Shown: positions 36,601-47,256, counted from the first letter of the stretch. The stretch is 64,000 bases of DNA from Ochotona curzoniae (GCF_017591425.1 NW_024465885.1:33922501-33986500); one strand, 5' to 3'. Notes: generated by a model not told the origin, from the sequence alone. Translations and numbers: made by a program.

Positions 36601-36750
36601 CAAACCAATTATTGAAGAAAAAAGCCGCCTTCAAAAAATATTTAACTGAAAAACATTTGATTAGTGGCAAAGTAAAAGTGAAAAATATGACCTTCGTATT
36701 TCATGAAATATTCATAACTACGTATATTTTGAAACAAAATGTCAATTTGT
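33652..36750. other. AT-rich unique DNA, no gene seen
   Basis: About 3.1 kb without a recognised repeat apart from the A/G homopurine tract at 35.1 kb. Frames at 34301-34492 and 34309-34500 overlap in two frames, and 34906-35145 ends in the homopurine tract; none is supported. Confidence 0.45.
35103..35131. repeat. Homopurine A-then-G tract
   Basis: An A-rich run passes straight into ten consecutive G residues. This gives strong purine/pyrimidine strand asymmetry and is a difficult sequence to read accurately. Confidence 0.9.
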
Positions 36751-36755
36751 GACTT

Positions 36756-37098
36756 TTTAACAGATTTATTTTATTTTTGATGGAAAATCAGGTTACAAAG
36801 AGGAGGAGAGACAGAGAGGAAGATCTTTCATTCATTAATTCACTCTCAAAGTGGCCACAATGGCCAGAGCTGAGGGTACTGGAAGCTAGGAGCCCTGAGC
36901 CAGGAGCCTGGAGACTCTTCCAGGTTTCCCAAGCGGTTGCAGGCTCCCAAGACCTCTTGCTATTCTCAACTGCCCCCTCCAGTTCACAGGCAGGGAGCTG
37001 GATGGGAAGCAACACGGCTGGTACCAGAACCGGTGCCCATATGGGATCCGGCGCATTTAAGGCTGGGACTTTAGTCTCTAAGCTACCATGTTGGGCCC
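36756..37098 (-). mobile_element. CSINE, moderately diverged
   Basis: Reverse C repeat: CAGATTTATTTTATTTTTGATGGAAAATCAGGTTACAAAGAGGAGG, GAAGATCTTTCATTCATTAATTCACTCTCAAAGTGGCCACAATGG, GGAGACTCTTCCAGGTTTCCCAAGCG, GGCAGGGAGCTGGATGGGAAG, GGTACCAGAACCGGTGCCCATATGGGATCC and the head ending TTGGGCCC. The 153- and 128-codon frames on opposite strands are SINE read-through. Confidence 0.93.
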
Positions 37099-37099
37099 T

Positions 37100-38574
37100 G
37101 ATTATTTTTAAAATAATTACATTTTTTTTGACAGTTTCCACTTTATCTGCTTTTGATTTCTTCCATTTCTTCATTTTTATTCATATTTTCAAAGGACCAG
37201 AAAACATAAACCTTTTAAAATTGCATTTTATCTGGTGAGCTAGACAAATTTGTGTTATCCTTCCTCTGTGAGAAGGGATTTTGCCATCAGCTATTCTTAT
37301 TTTATTTTACAAGAAAATCCAAAAGAAAACATAATAGATCTTTAATAATATTTTTTCTCTCTGTTTTATCTTCTTCCTTTTGGGATGTATGTTCTATTTA
37401 TCCCTGTGTATTATGCCATTTTCTGCATTGTTCTTAATTTTTGGCCTTTCTTTTGGAAAAGTGATTTCCCAATCAATGCGTAAAATTTGGAATACATGTC
37501 TATTTATTACTTGTACATACATGCAAATGTTTAAATAAAGAAATGTGTATAAAGGAAATTAAAAAACTTAATTTGTCATTGCTATTGTTCATTGTAATGC
37601 AAACAAACATGAATACTTTTAAATTCACATTTTCCACAAGATTTTTTAGATTTTCTTATGCAGACGTGCATACAGACTTTAACTTTCCATGCATGAACAC
37701 ATCTACACACACAATACTTTTACATATGATTTATTTTAAATTTTCTTCTCTATGAAGAAACTCATTTTAGTGATTTAATACATTCAGTTGTGATACACCA
37801 GTTCAGTATGGTAGGATGCCAAGAAGGAAACACAGGTAAGATTACTACCTCGCAGTAAACTTGCATTTTAAGGCATTTGATTGGATGAGTCTCATCCACA
37901 TTACAGATCTTCATCTCCTTTATTTGAAGTTACTTATCTTAAGCACTAATCATATCCTGAAAATATCTTCAGTATAGCAACATTCAGACAGTAGTCCTAG
38001 AAAATATAATGCTTCAGGACCTTTTCAAATTAACACATGGATGTTAGCTTCTGCATCTAAATATATCAAACATACTTGAATTAGTTAACTCTACATAAAA
38101 AATTTATGGTGTACTGCAAATAATACCCAGATTTCTCTATATATTCTCATAATAAAGTTTGTTAACTTAGGACAGGGATAAAAATCTCAACAAGCATTGT
38201 ATATTGAAATGTCGTATCAAAATGTATTCAAAATTCAAAATTTTTTACTGAATGTGTATTGCATTTGTACATCAGAAAATCAAAATATCAATTCAAACAT
38301 CATAGAACAAAGTCATTGTTTTGTTGATGTGTGTGTTTGGAGATAGTATAACTATCAAACCATTTAGAAAGCTAGTCAAACTAAGAATTGCCAAAATGCT
38401 GCCAGTTCTACAAGAATATTTAATTTAGTCTTTCTTTGCTTTGAATCATTGGACCAGTATGCTTAATAAAAACCTCTACCTTGTGATGTATAAACATTTT
38501 ATAAATTAAAATAAATTTCTAGAAATTAACATAGTGCAAGCAGTGTAAAATATGTCACATACAAATATTTTATT
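37100..38574. other. AT-rich unique DNA with one possible ancient repeat
   Basis: No exon recognised. Frames at 37252-37437 and 37543-37755 are AT-driven. Confidence 0.45.
37868..37995. repeat. Possible ancient mammalian interspersed repeat
   Basis: GATTGGATGAGTCTCATCCACATTACAGATCTTCATCTCCTTTATTTGAAG...AATCATATCCTGAAAATATCTTCA resembles a common mammalian repeat block (GATTGGATGAGGCCCACCCACATTATGG...TTTACTCAAAG...). I cannot name the family with confidence. Confidence 0.4.
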
Positions 38575-38603
38575 AAGAAATAAACTACTTGGGCCCGGCG
38601 TGG

Positions 38604-38614
38604 TGGCGCAGTGG
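38604..38614 (+). promoter_or_regulatory. Pol III A box of young CSINE
   Basis: TGGCGCAGTGG fits the tRNA-type A box TRGYNNARNNG. It supports tRNA ancestry of the SINE. Confidence 0.75.
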
Positions 38615-38658
38615 TTAAAGGTCCTCGCCTTGCACGCCCGGGATCCCATATGGGTGCC

Positions 38659-38669
38659 GGTTCTATCCC
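38659..38669 (+). promoter_or_regulatory. Pol III B box of young CSINE
   Basis: GGTTCTATCCC lies 45 bases after the A box and fits GGTTCRANNCC with one change. Spacing is as in tRNA genes. Confidence 0.75.
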
Positions 38670-38936
38670 AGTAGCCCCGCTTCCCTTCCAGCTCCCTACC
38701 TGTGGCCTGGGAAAGCAGTCGAGGATGGCCCAAAGCTTTGGGAACCTGCACCCGCGTGGGAGACCCGGAAGAGGCTCCTGGCTTCGGATTGGCATAGTAT
38801 CGGCCTGTTGAGCTCACTTGGGGAGTGAATCATCGGACGGAAGATCTTCCTCTTTGTCTCTCCTCTCTGTATATCCGCCTTTCCAATGAAAAAATAATAA
38901 AAATAAATCTTTAAAAAAAAAAGAAATAAACTACTT

Positions 38937-40980
38937 TAAATAAATTTACCCACTTAATATACGTGAGTCATAGCTGGAATTTATCAGTTGAGAAACATAG
39001 AATAAAGAACATTTCTAAAGATAGAGATGTGATTTTGAAATCTTCCATGATCTAGAAAGTAAACTATATCTGGATAAGGCACAGTCTGTTAACTTGAGGG
39101 AAAACCACACAAGGTAAGTATAGCTCATAGATCCTGAACTTCTCTTCACTTGCCACTTGATTTAAACATTGTCATGATAAGAGGTATTGAGCATTGAACT
39201 CTAAAAGAGCCACAGATTATTTCTCACTCATATACTCTCACTGTAATGGATTATCAATTCTTCATGTAGTTAATCTTTCCTTTTGGTTTATTTAAGGTGT
39301 TTTGGTTTTCAACTTTCATAGTGTTCCTCTCCTGTTTTGATGATTTTTGATTATTTTACTTTATGTCTCACACTCCATTCTTGTGTTTTAAACTTTTGGC
39401 TTTACCAAAATTGAATTTTGAAGCAATGAACAAGTTAATATTAAGCCTGAACATTTATATAATTTTATTCACAGATGTTAGATTCTTTATATGTTAATAT
39501 CTCCTTTTAGGAAATATCATAAAATTCTTTTTATTAATGGCAATTGTACAAAATTAATTGAGTGAATCCAGTGGAAGCAAAATATTGTGAGCTAATTCAT
39601 ATGCAAATAATTAGCAAAATGAAGTGAAAACGCATGAAAAGAGAATAGCTTTAAAACATTTTTAAAGGAAAGCTGCATGTTACGTACAGCCATCCACAAT
39701 CCCAATTATGTTATCATGGTGACAAGGGAGAAATTGCTAGATGTTTAAATTTATAAACACCCTAAATTTGTTTTCCCTGTCTCATTGTTGAAAGCAAGCA
39801 ATTAATACCTTTTTGTTGATTAAGTTGTAATGCCAGTTTTGTCTTTCTGATTAAGCAGATGTAAAAAAATAGTCTGGGTAATATGCAGTAAATTCTAATG
39901 CTGAGTAACTGAATTTGTGGTCAGCTTTCATAATCTGTTTTAGAATTTAAGAAAATTTACAGATAAAATTGAGAAACATCGTTGTGATTCAAGTTATCAC
40001 ATAATTGTTTACATTGAATATTAAATCACTGGTAGCTAAACATGCAAAATTAAAGTTTATGTTATGGTTGTTTTAAATAATTACAGTACATATTTGCATA
40101 AACATCTTTTTTTGTCATACACTTATTTTCACATATTTTAGTGTCCTAGTAAACAAAACTGTCCAATGCATATCACTCAGTCAACTAATATATATAGCAC
40201 TATTTACAATATTATAAAAATATTATACAACAAAATATCTACAATATTGCATATACATATTTTGTACACATATATATGCATATACATATATTAGTATTGT
40301 ATTAGTACCTATAGCAACTTCTGTTAGGGAGATATGAATTTCCCCATTATTGACCAATTAACTGATATTTGAAGATGCCAGCAAGCTCTATATCTTTCAA
40401 ATTGAAATCAGGTTGTGCAGGAAAGAGTGAATGTTCTTATTTCTCTGTAACATAGTATCTTTATTTACACTATTGAAAGTGCTTATTCAAGTATTGCCAA
40501 TTCATTAAATATAAAAAAAGTTTATTATGATTTTAAAATGTCAAAAACTCATTGACTACTTTCATTTTTCCCTCTTTTCTCCAACCTCCACTACAGTCTG
40601 TGTGCATTTTTTCCCTTTTCTCCTGGAATTATCCTTAAGTTATAGCATACTATGATAGACAGGGAATGGATGACAGATGTAGATTTAGGTCAAAATCAAA
40701 ATAAAATGTGCATATCAAATATAATATGCATATCACATAATGTAAATCTCATTTTCTCATAAATTAATTATGACACCTATTTGCAGGGATATCAAAAAGG
40801 CATAATGTATAATATTGAAAAAGCACAGGACATACTTTTATTGAACTTCAGAATTTGATTTTATTACCTTTTGCATTTGTTCTTGAGGTTGTGATCATAA
40901 TGTTGGATTTCTAAAGTTTTGCCACTGAAACATCTCGCACCAAATTTTATTTATTTTGTAAATTTGACTCACAATCATGT
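38937..40980. other. AT-rich unique DNA with a motif-rich block
   Basis: No repeat or exon recognised over about 2 kb, apart from TA/ATAC-rich runs near 40.2-40.3 kb. The part 39590-39960 holds several homeodomain-, POU- and SOX-like words and is discussed as a candidate conserved element. Confidence 0.45.
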
Positions 40981-40992
40981 TCATAAATATTT

Positions 40993-41579
40993 TTTTAAAG
41001 ATTTATTTTTATTATTATTTTTAAAAGATTTATTTTTATTATTTTTTCATTGGAAAGGCGGATATACAGAGAGGAGAGACACAGAGGAAGATCCGTACGT
41101 GGGTGCAGGGTCCCAAAGCTTTGGGCCGTTGTTGACTGCTTTCCGGGGCCACAGGCAGGGAGCTGGAAGGGAAGCAGGGCTGCCGGGATTAGAACCGGCG
41201 CCCATATGGGATCCCGGGCATGCAAGGCGAGGACCTTAACCACTTAAGCCACCACGCCGGGCCCTATTTTTATTATTTTTTATTGGAAAGGCGGATATAC
41301 AGAGAGGAGAGACAAAGAGGAAGATCTTCCGTCCGATGATTCACTCCCCAAATGAACACAACAGCCAATGCTATGCCTGTCCAAAGCCAGGAGCCTCTTC
41401 CGGGTCTCCCACGCGGGTGCAGGTTCCCAAAGCTTTGGGCTGTCCTCCACTGCTTTCCCGGGCCACAGGCAGGGAGCTGAAAGGGAAGCAGGGCTGCCGG
41501 GATTAGAACCGGCACCCATATGGGATCCCGGGCATGCAAGGCGAGGACCTTAACCACTTAAGCCACCACGCCGGGCCCC
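40993..41579 (-). mobile_element. Young CSINE (outer), split by a nested CSINE
   Basis: Reverse C repeat whose tail begins TTTTTAAAGATTTATTTTTATTATT at 40993-41016 and whose body resumes at 41265, ending CCACGCCGGGCCC near 41578. An 11-bp duplication, cataaatattt, lies at 40982-40992 and 41580-41590. The inner insertion lies in its A-rich tail (T-rich here). Confidence 0.93.
41017..41264 (-). mobile_element. Young CSINE (inner) with internal deletion
   Basis: A second reverse copy inserted in the tail of the outer element. It is flanked by tatttttattatt at 41004-41016 and 41265-41277, although these low-complexity bases are also tail sequence. It jumps from GAGGAAGATC directly to CGTACGTGGGTGCAGGG near 41091-41097. 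The segment that normally lies between (CTTCCGTCCGATGATTCACTCC to CCTCTTCCGGGTCTCC) is missing, about 80-90 bp. Confidence 0.92.
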
Positions 41580-41620
41580 CATAAATATTTTGCTATGTTT
41601 GATGACAATAATTAGTTTTT

Positions 41621-41958
41621 TTTTTTTTTTAAAAAAAAGATTTTATTTATTTTTATTGGAAAGGCAGATTTATATAGTGAGGAGGAGAGACAGAAATATC
41701 TTCCATCCAGTGTTTCCTTCCCCAAGTGATCACAAGGACTGGTGCTGGGCTGATCTGAAGCCAGGAGTAAGGAGCTCTTCCAGGTCTCCCATGTGGGTGC
41801 AGGGTGCTAAGGCTTTTAGCCGTCCTCGACTGCTTTCCCAGGCCGCAGGCAGGGAGCTGGATGGGAAGTGGATCTGCTGGGATAAGAACCTGCGCCCATA
41901 TGGAGTCCTGGTACGTTCAAGGCAAGGACTTTAGCTGCTAGGGAACGGCACCAGGCCC
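41621..41958 (-). mobile_element. CSINE, moderately diverged
   Basis: Reverse C repeat: long T and A runs, GATTTTATTTATTTTTATTGGAAAGGCAGATTTATATAG, GGAGCTCTTCCAGGTCTCCCATGTGGGTGCAGGG, GCAGGGAGCTGGATGGGAAG, GATAAGAACCTGCGCCCATATGG and the head ending CACCAGGCCC. Partial duplications containing TTAGTTTTT lie at 41612-41620 and about 41963-41971. This is the third C repeat in about 1 kb. The 114-codon plus frame is SINE-derived. Confidence 0.93.
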
Positions 41959-41972
41959 TATATTTAGTTTTT

Positions 41973-44070
41973 ATATTTCAAATATGTTTGCCTTTTCCTT
42001 TTTGCTTACTTGTTCTATTAATGTATACTCTGTTCATTCTATATACCCTTTGTTTAGTCAACTCTAGCCTCAACAGAGCCTCCTGATACACATATTTTAT
42101 CTTATCATGTATTCCAGAAATGTTAGTGACTACTCATAGCTTTGTAAAAGATAAACATGATAATTTTTATTTCTTTGTGAAGCTTTTTCATCCCATTATT
42201 CAGATTTATCACTGCCTGTGTTACCTTTGCAAAAGAACTGAACTATTCATTACTTCATAAAGCATTTTACCCCAATTTTTCATTTTATTAGCATTTTGTA
42301 ATTACAAAAGAAAATGTTACCCTTGAAACTAAAACCATTATTCAAAACCAAATTAAATGCTCCTTCTGTAATTAAAGATTTTATAAGTGTTTCTAATGAG
42401 ATTGTTGTTTATTAGCATAATTTTTGTAGGTATCATACATTCTTGGTCAATTTTCCAGGTAACCATCCTTGTTCTCATATTTTAAACAGAATACACATGT
42501 GCACTGATTAAACCTGTATCATTTAATAATTTGCTGTGGATAAATAGCTTATGCTCTGTTTATCTTTAAAAAACTTCATGTGTAAGTTTGTTTATTGATA
42601 TGAAATTTAATTGACAAATTTGTAGAGTTACAAAAATCTCCAATAACAAAATATACTCAGTGACATTCAGTATTCTTTAGAGATTCACCTTTTCTTGTTG
42701 TTGTTGCTTTTTGTATCTCACATCTGTGAGTCATTAAACATTTGAGATCATGCTTCTACAACCAGGATTGGCCACTTATATTATCTATAATCATGCATTA
42801 CTCTAAATAGAATGAGTAAGTGATGCTCATAAATTGAGGTATATAAAATCAGTGTTGATCTGGGGAAGAAATATTACCCTTCTTTCTTTCTAACTGAAGT
42901 ATGCATATCTTCTGTGCAGCAATAGCTAGCTTAGAGAATACCAGCCACAAATATTTTTTGAGCCTTTCAGTGTCCTTAAGAATATTTAAAACAGGAAAAC
43001 TAAGCATGGGTAAATGAATGTGGCATGCATTATTATGTGATATACAGCAAATTTTGTCAGCACTTTAGAAACAGCCTGGCTTTGAAAGTTCCTTTCAGAT
43101 TATGACTTGAGTGAGCCTTACTGTTGAAAGGGAAAACAGTTATTTTAATGAGATTCAGAATCCAATGCTTTATCTCAAAACACTGCCAAACAAAATGCAG
43201 TGTAAACAAAGATAAAGTGACAAGCCTAAGAAAAATAAAGCAACATCTAGAAAAAAAGAGAATAAAGCAGGAAAAGCATTTGCAATCATCACATTTCAAA
43301 CGCAATTGGAGCAATCTGAAATATAGCTGCTATAAAGGATAAAGCAATTACTGAATGCAGCCCCAAGAGGAGGTGGGGGCGTAGGAGGTCCAGAGCTCTC
43401 CAGAGCACTTATTATCGTAGCAGAGCTCTGTAAGTACTTTTTGTATGAAGCCAGTGACACTTAGTTGTCAATCCAGGCATTCAGATGTGCAGCAATTTGA
43501 AAGTGAGCACAGAAAGTCAAAGGCAAAATTTCCCCCATGGGTGTTATCACATACCACAAAGTCTACAAGACTTGAAAGTTATTCTATTTGTACGCTTCTG
43601 TGAATGAGAAAAGAGTTTGTCCAAAAAGAGTGAAGCCGTCTTCTTTACTGTGAGAGGCATAGAATGCTCGTTCCAATTCAGATGTCACTGTATTCCCATG
43701 TGCTAGAAGATGTCTCAGTTATAACTTAGTAACATGTTTAAAGACAAACTATGTAGAATACAGACAAATGTTTCCTATTTTTATCTGTAGGTCATGTTTT
43801 CAAGGGGATATTCCAAATAAATTGATGTGTTGTACAAAATATTTACTTATTGCACAAATGCATATGTAGTTGTCAATAGCAATTTAGATATAAATATATG
43901 GTTTTATCCCTAAAATACAAGTGAAAATTTAATTTAATATTTTGAATTTTCACTAGCTCCCTGAAAGGAAATTAATAAAAGAGAACGATATTTACGTAAT
44001 GGCAGCATTCGGAAAGCTTTCACTTTTTGTTTTCATTTACTCATGCTAAAAAGTATTTTATTTTATAATA
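41973..44070. other. AT-rich unique DNA, no gene seen
   Basis: No recognised repeat. A short G-rich patch at about 43.36-43.43 kb contains the inverted pair CAGAGCTCT/AGAGCTCTG. Frames 43057-43314 (minus) and 43124-43342 (plus) overlap on opposite strands and are not supported. Confidence 0.45.
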
Positions 44071-44074
44071 CTTG

Positions 44075-44348
44075 TATTTATTGAGAAAAGTTTGTATTTT
44101 AATTGAAGTGAGAGAGAGGTAGAGAGAGAAAGAAAGAAACCCATCAACAGATTGGCTAGCACTATCACTAGGTTATTGTGCAGCTGTGAAATGAACATAG
44201 ATATACCACCAGTAAAACAAGAGCCTCATTGTTGGTGCCATTGCCATTGCCTGTCAGGGTGTGGATTAGTCATCAGCCAAGGGTGGAGCCAGAAATTGGA
44301 TCGAGCTGTCTGAAAGAGAATGTGTGCCTTAACGATAGGGCTAAACTT
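44075..44348 (-). mobile_element. Old CSINE
   Basis: Reverse older C repeat: TTGTATTTATTGAGAAAAGTTTGTATTTTAATTGAAGTGAGAGAGAGG, CCATCAACAGATTGGCTAGCAC, GTGGAGCCAGAAATTGGATCGAGCTGTCTGAAAGAGAATGTGTGCCTTAACGA.AGGGCTAAAC. Confidence 0.65.
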
Positions 44349-44561
44349 CAGTTTCCTATATAGGATCACTTATTCTCCATACTTGACTGGCAAAGACTGA
44401 TCATTGACACATGCCCTCTTTAAAAATCAATATATTTTAATCTTTAATATGTTACCAATGTCAATAACACTCTCATTTAAAGCAACAGTAAATGAAAGTT
44501 ATATGCATATCATCAAGACAAAATGAAGGATACTATTCTGTTTATATTAGAATGATATCTG

Positions 44562-44796
44562 TGGGCCTGGCATGATAGCCTAGTTGTTAATACCTCACCT
44601 TGCATGTGTCAAGATTCCATGTGAGTGCCAGCTCATGGTCCATATGCTGCACTTCACATCCAGCTCCCTGCTTGTGGCCTGGTAAAGCAGTAGAGGATGC
44701 ACCAAAGGCTTGAGAGTGTACAGCTACATGGGAGACCCAGAAGAAACTACTGGCTCCTGACTTTGGATCAGCAGCACACAACAATGAGAATTGGGA
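44562..44796 (+). mobile_element. CSINE, 3'-truncated at the L1 junction
   Basis: Plus C repeat from GTGGGCCTGGCATGATAGCCTAGTTGTTAATACC through CACATCCAGCTCCCTGCTTGTGGCCTGGTAAAGCAGTAGAGGATG, GGGAGACCCAGAAGAAACTACTGGCTCCTGACTTTGGATCAGCAGC. It stops before the pyrimidine tail, where L1 leader sequence begins. The missing tail does not reappear after the L1, so this is a truncation or rearrangement and not a simple interruption. Confidence 0.88.
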
Positions 44797-46535
44797 CTAG
44801 GGACAGGCTGGAACAGGTCAGGCTGCAGCATCCAATGGCAAAAGCCAAGACAGAGGATAGGCTATGCTGAGTTGGATCAGGATCACAGAAACCCCTGGCA
44901 AACTCAAGATCTGTGGCTAAGAACAGGCCTGGTTAGGGAGCTAAGGAATGTTCTGACTGGATTGTAGTTCCTACTGGTGATCTCAAGAGCTAAACTGGGG
45001 CAGCAGTCTGAGCTGGACATTGCTGTAGTGTACCTCAGCATGGGTATGAGCTGGGTTTGGGGTGTGCCAGACTGGGCTAGCCTCCAAAGCCACTGGTGTT
45101 TGTGAGAGCCAGGCTGGGGATATGATGGGATGGTCTAGGTCTAAGCACCAAATGAACCACACAACAGCTGTGTCTAAGTCTGGACCAGGTGTGGCTAGTC
45201 TTTAACACCCAATAGTAAGAACTGGAATGAGTGTGGGCTGGTTGGGCAAGGCCACTCTTTCTGCCAGGACAAGAGGTGGACTAATTCAGACTGTGGCATG
45301 GACCCACTGATGTATGCAAGATCTGTCACTGGGAGGAGAACTGATAGAAGAGCTTGGGGAACACCTCTGTCATGACACTGTCCCTATAAGCGTATGCAAG
45401 AACCAAAGCAGAGAGCAGCCCAAACCGTGGAGGTTATAGTACATGCTGGCATATGTGTGGGTCCCAGGTCTCAGATTGGACCAGGCTGGGTCAGTTCATA
45501 GTACTCACTGGGAGAACCATTATGGGGTGCATGACAGGCTGGGTCAGCTGCAACAACTGCCAGTTCACATTACAGCAGGGCCTGAGGGCAGACTGGGCTG
45601 GACTATGTTACAGCACCCACCACCATGAGCAAATCAAGTTTGAACAGGCATTAAGGTGAGGTGGGCTATATCAGTCTGGGCTGCAGTGCCCAAAAGTACA
45701 TGTGAGAACCCAGGGAAACAGTGTAACCCTGTTAAGGGAGGCAGCACAGGTTTCCCTGCTGGGACACTGCTCCTACTAGAAAGCTTGAGAACTGATATCA
45801 GAGGCAGATCAGGTCTGGTAGGGCTGTAACACCTTATGGCCTCCATGTGAACTGGGCTAATAGGAGAGCCAGGCTGGGCTAACTGACTGCGACCATTTGT
45901 TTATGCTTTAACCAGAGTAAGTGCAAGCTGGTTGCACTTTGCAGAAGCATTAGTTGGCAAGTGCCGAGAGTGGGGGCACATCCTGTCAAGCGAGATTACA
46001 GAATCACCTGGAGTGTGCAAGATCTAGGAATGGGAATGGGCCCAGTAGGGAAACTGTGGGCACTTCTCTAGTGGGCTGCAATTATCACTGGTGAGCATAA
46101 GAGCCAGGGCTAGGGGAGGGCTTGGCTAAACAGGTGATAGCACACCCTGGCATGATTATGGTCTGGATAGTAGGGTTGGTTGGGTTGAACTAGGATCCAG
46201 TTCCCATTGATCTTTACAGAGCTGAGTGGACCAGTCTGCTGCACATATTGGCAATCACAGGAACCAGAGCTTAGGGCAGGGCTAGTGGGGTTATTGAAGG
46301 TCACGCTGACTGGAAGAATTCCCACTGGTGTACATCTGTAGTAGTCAGGTTAGCTTTGGGCAGAAGCATGCTTTACTTTGCATAAGAAATGAAGTGGGAG
46401 TCCGAACTGATGCAGGAATTACAGCTACCCATGTGTACATAGGTATATGTGGGTGACAGACAAATCCAGACCCCACAGTGGCAAGCATACATGAGGGTCA
46501 GGTCTAGGACCATCTCAAATGTGTTTTTTTTTGGG
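44797..46535 (+). repeat. G+C-rich degenerate tandem array, probable L1 5' UTR
   Basis: About 1.7 kb, markedly richer in G+C than its surroundings, built from diverged units of roughly 60-80 bp. The recurring pattern is CACCCACTGGTGTGTGCAAGAGCCAGG followed by GCTGGGCTGG-like sequence. Examples start near 44968 (CTACTGGTGATCTCAAGAGC), 45091 (CACTGGTGTTTGTGAGAGCC), 45305 (CCACTGATGTATGCAAGATC), 45381 (CCTATAAGCGTATGCAAGAACC), 46011 (CACCTGGAGTGTGCAAGATC) and 46089 (CACTGGTGAGCATAAGAGCC). Its position just upstream of L1 coding remnants suggests the L1 promoter/leader. Repeated 5' leaders are known in several mammalian L1 lineages. Frames inside it are short and incidental. Confidence 0.75.
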
Positions 46536-46543
46536 GGGGGGGT
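46523..46543. repeat. (T)n(G)n homopolymer junction
   Basis: Ten T residues followed by ten G residues at the right end of the leader array. Hard to read accurately. Confidence 0.85.
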
Positions 46544-46547
46544 GGAG

Positions 46548-47150
46548 CCCCAACTGAACTGCTGGACTCAGAACTTCAAAAATGAGGAGAATGGCAGACT
46601 CAGTGAACTCATCCTAGGATGCACAGGTCAAAACTGGTCCTATTTGGCGGATAAGAAGGAGCAGTGCACAGCATAATTAGATGTACATGGAGGAAATGGC
46701 ATTTAATTGGGGCCTTCAGAGGACATCTAGTAGCACAGTAGAAGAAAGAGGGGAAAACAACTTGGACAAATACTCCAGCCAGGCATGCACAGCAAATATC
46801 TGGGTGAATGGAGACTGTAAGGTGAATTACGTCAGCCAGTATAATTTGGAAGGATTTCCTCATTCATTGGTTGGTATTTCAGAAACATCAAAACCACTTA
46901 ATGCAAAACCTTCAGAGAATGTTCCACATACGAGATCCTGGGATGTCAGGTGGTCATTCCCCATGTCCTGGTCCTGAAGTGATTGGGTAGTTGGATGCAG
47001 CTTCTCCACATATCTCCGCCCTTCTCACAGCTACAAGAGGAAGACAAAGAAAATTTCGAAACTATGGTCTCACCCACTTTCCCCTAACCCTCAGTCCTTT
47101 CCACCGTGATTAACTATGTAAATATCATCAAAAATTTGAAAAAAAAAAAA
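46548..47150 (+). other. L1 leader downstream of the array (inferred)
   Basis: Non-repetitive sequence between the array and the ORF1 remnants, beginning GAACTGCTGGACTCAGAACTTC. It contains a 98-codon frame at 46681-46977 (MYMEEMAFNWGLQRTS...). I do not recognise it as ORF1 and do not call it coding. It ends in an A run at about 47140-47151. Confidence 0.45.
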
Positions 47151-47204
47151 GATGATCATAAATTTAAAAGAGACAACAGAGCACAAGCCCCGGAATATGC
47201 TGTA

Positions 47205-47256
47205 GTGTATGTATGTGTATATGTACGTGACACACACACGTATATATATATATGGC
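47205..47256. repeat. (TG)/(CA)/(TA) microsatellite cluster
   Basis: GTATGTATGTGTATATGTACGTGACACACACACGTATATATATATATGG, mixed dinucleotide runs of alternating purine and pyrimidine. Confidence 0.85.

Larger units (their letters stand above)
38591..38920 (+). mobile_element. Young CSINE, best-preserved plus-strand copy
   Basis: Complete element from GGGCCCGGCGTGGTGGCGCAGTGGTTAAAGG to CTGTATATCCGCCTTTCCAATGAAAAAATAATAAAAATAAATCTTTAAAAAAAAAA. The tRNA-like head contains A and B boxes, and the body and A-rich tail are intact. A 16-bp duplication, aagaaataaactactt, lies at 38575-38590 and 38921-38936, with the nick at TT/AAGAAA. It has no protein-coding capacity, and the frames on both strands (66-103 codons) recur in every young copy. 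Confidence 0.98.

Noticed and set aside
36777..37238. 153-codon plus frame, the longest in the window, with a 128-codon frame on the other strand
   Set aside because: Both lie over a single CSINE; the same peptide patterns (GAGSQ.FG, GREAGLPG) recur in every CSINE copy on both strands.
38591..38670. tRNA gene suggested by A and B boxes
   Set aside because: The boxes belong to the tRNA-derived head of a SINE; no cloverleaf with anticodon and acceptor pairing is apparent, and the same head recurs in each copy.
40190..40310. TA/ATAC-rich run as a replication or attachment site
   Set aside because: Ordinary low-complexity AT sequence; no supporting structure.
44797..46535. CpG island or gene promoter
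   Set aside because: The block is G+C-rich but CpG-poor and is made of degenerate tandem units leading into L1 sequence.
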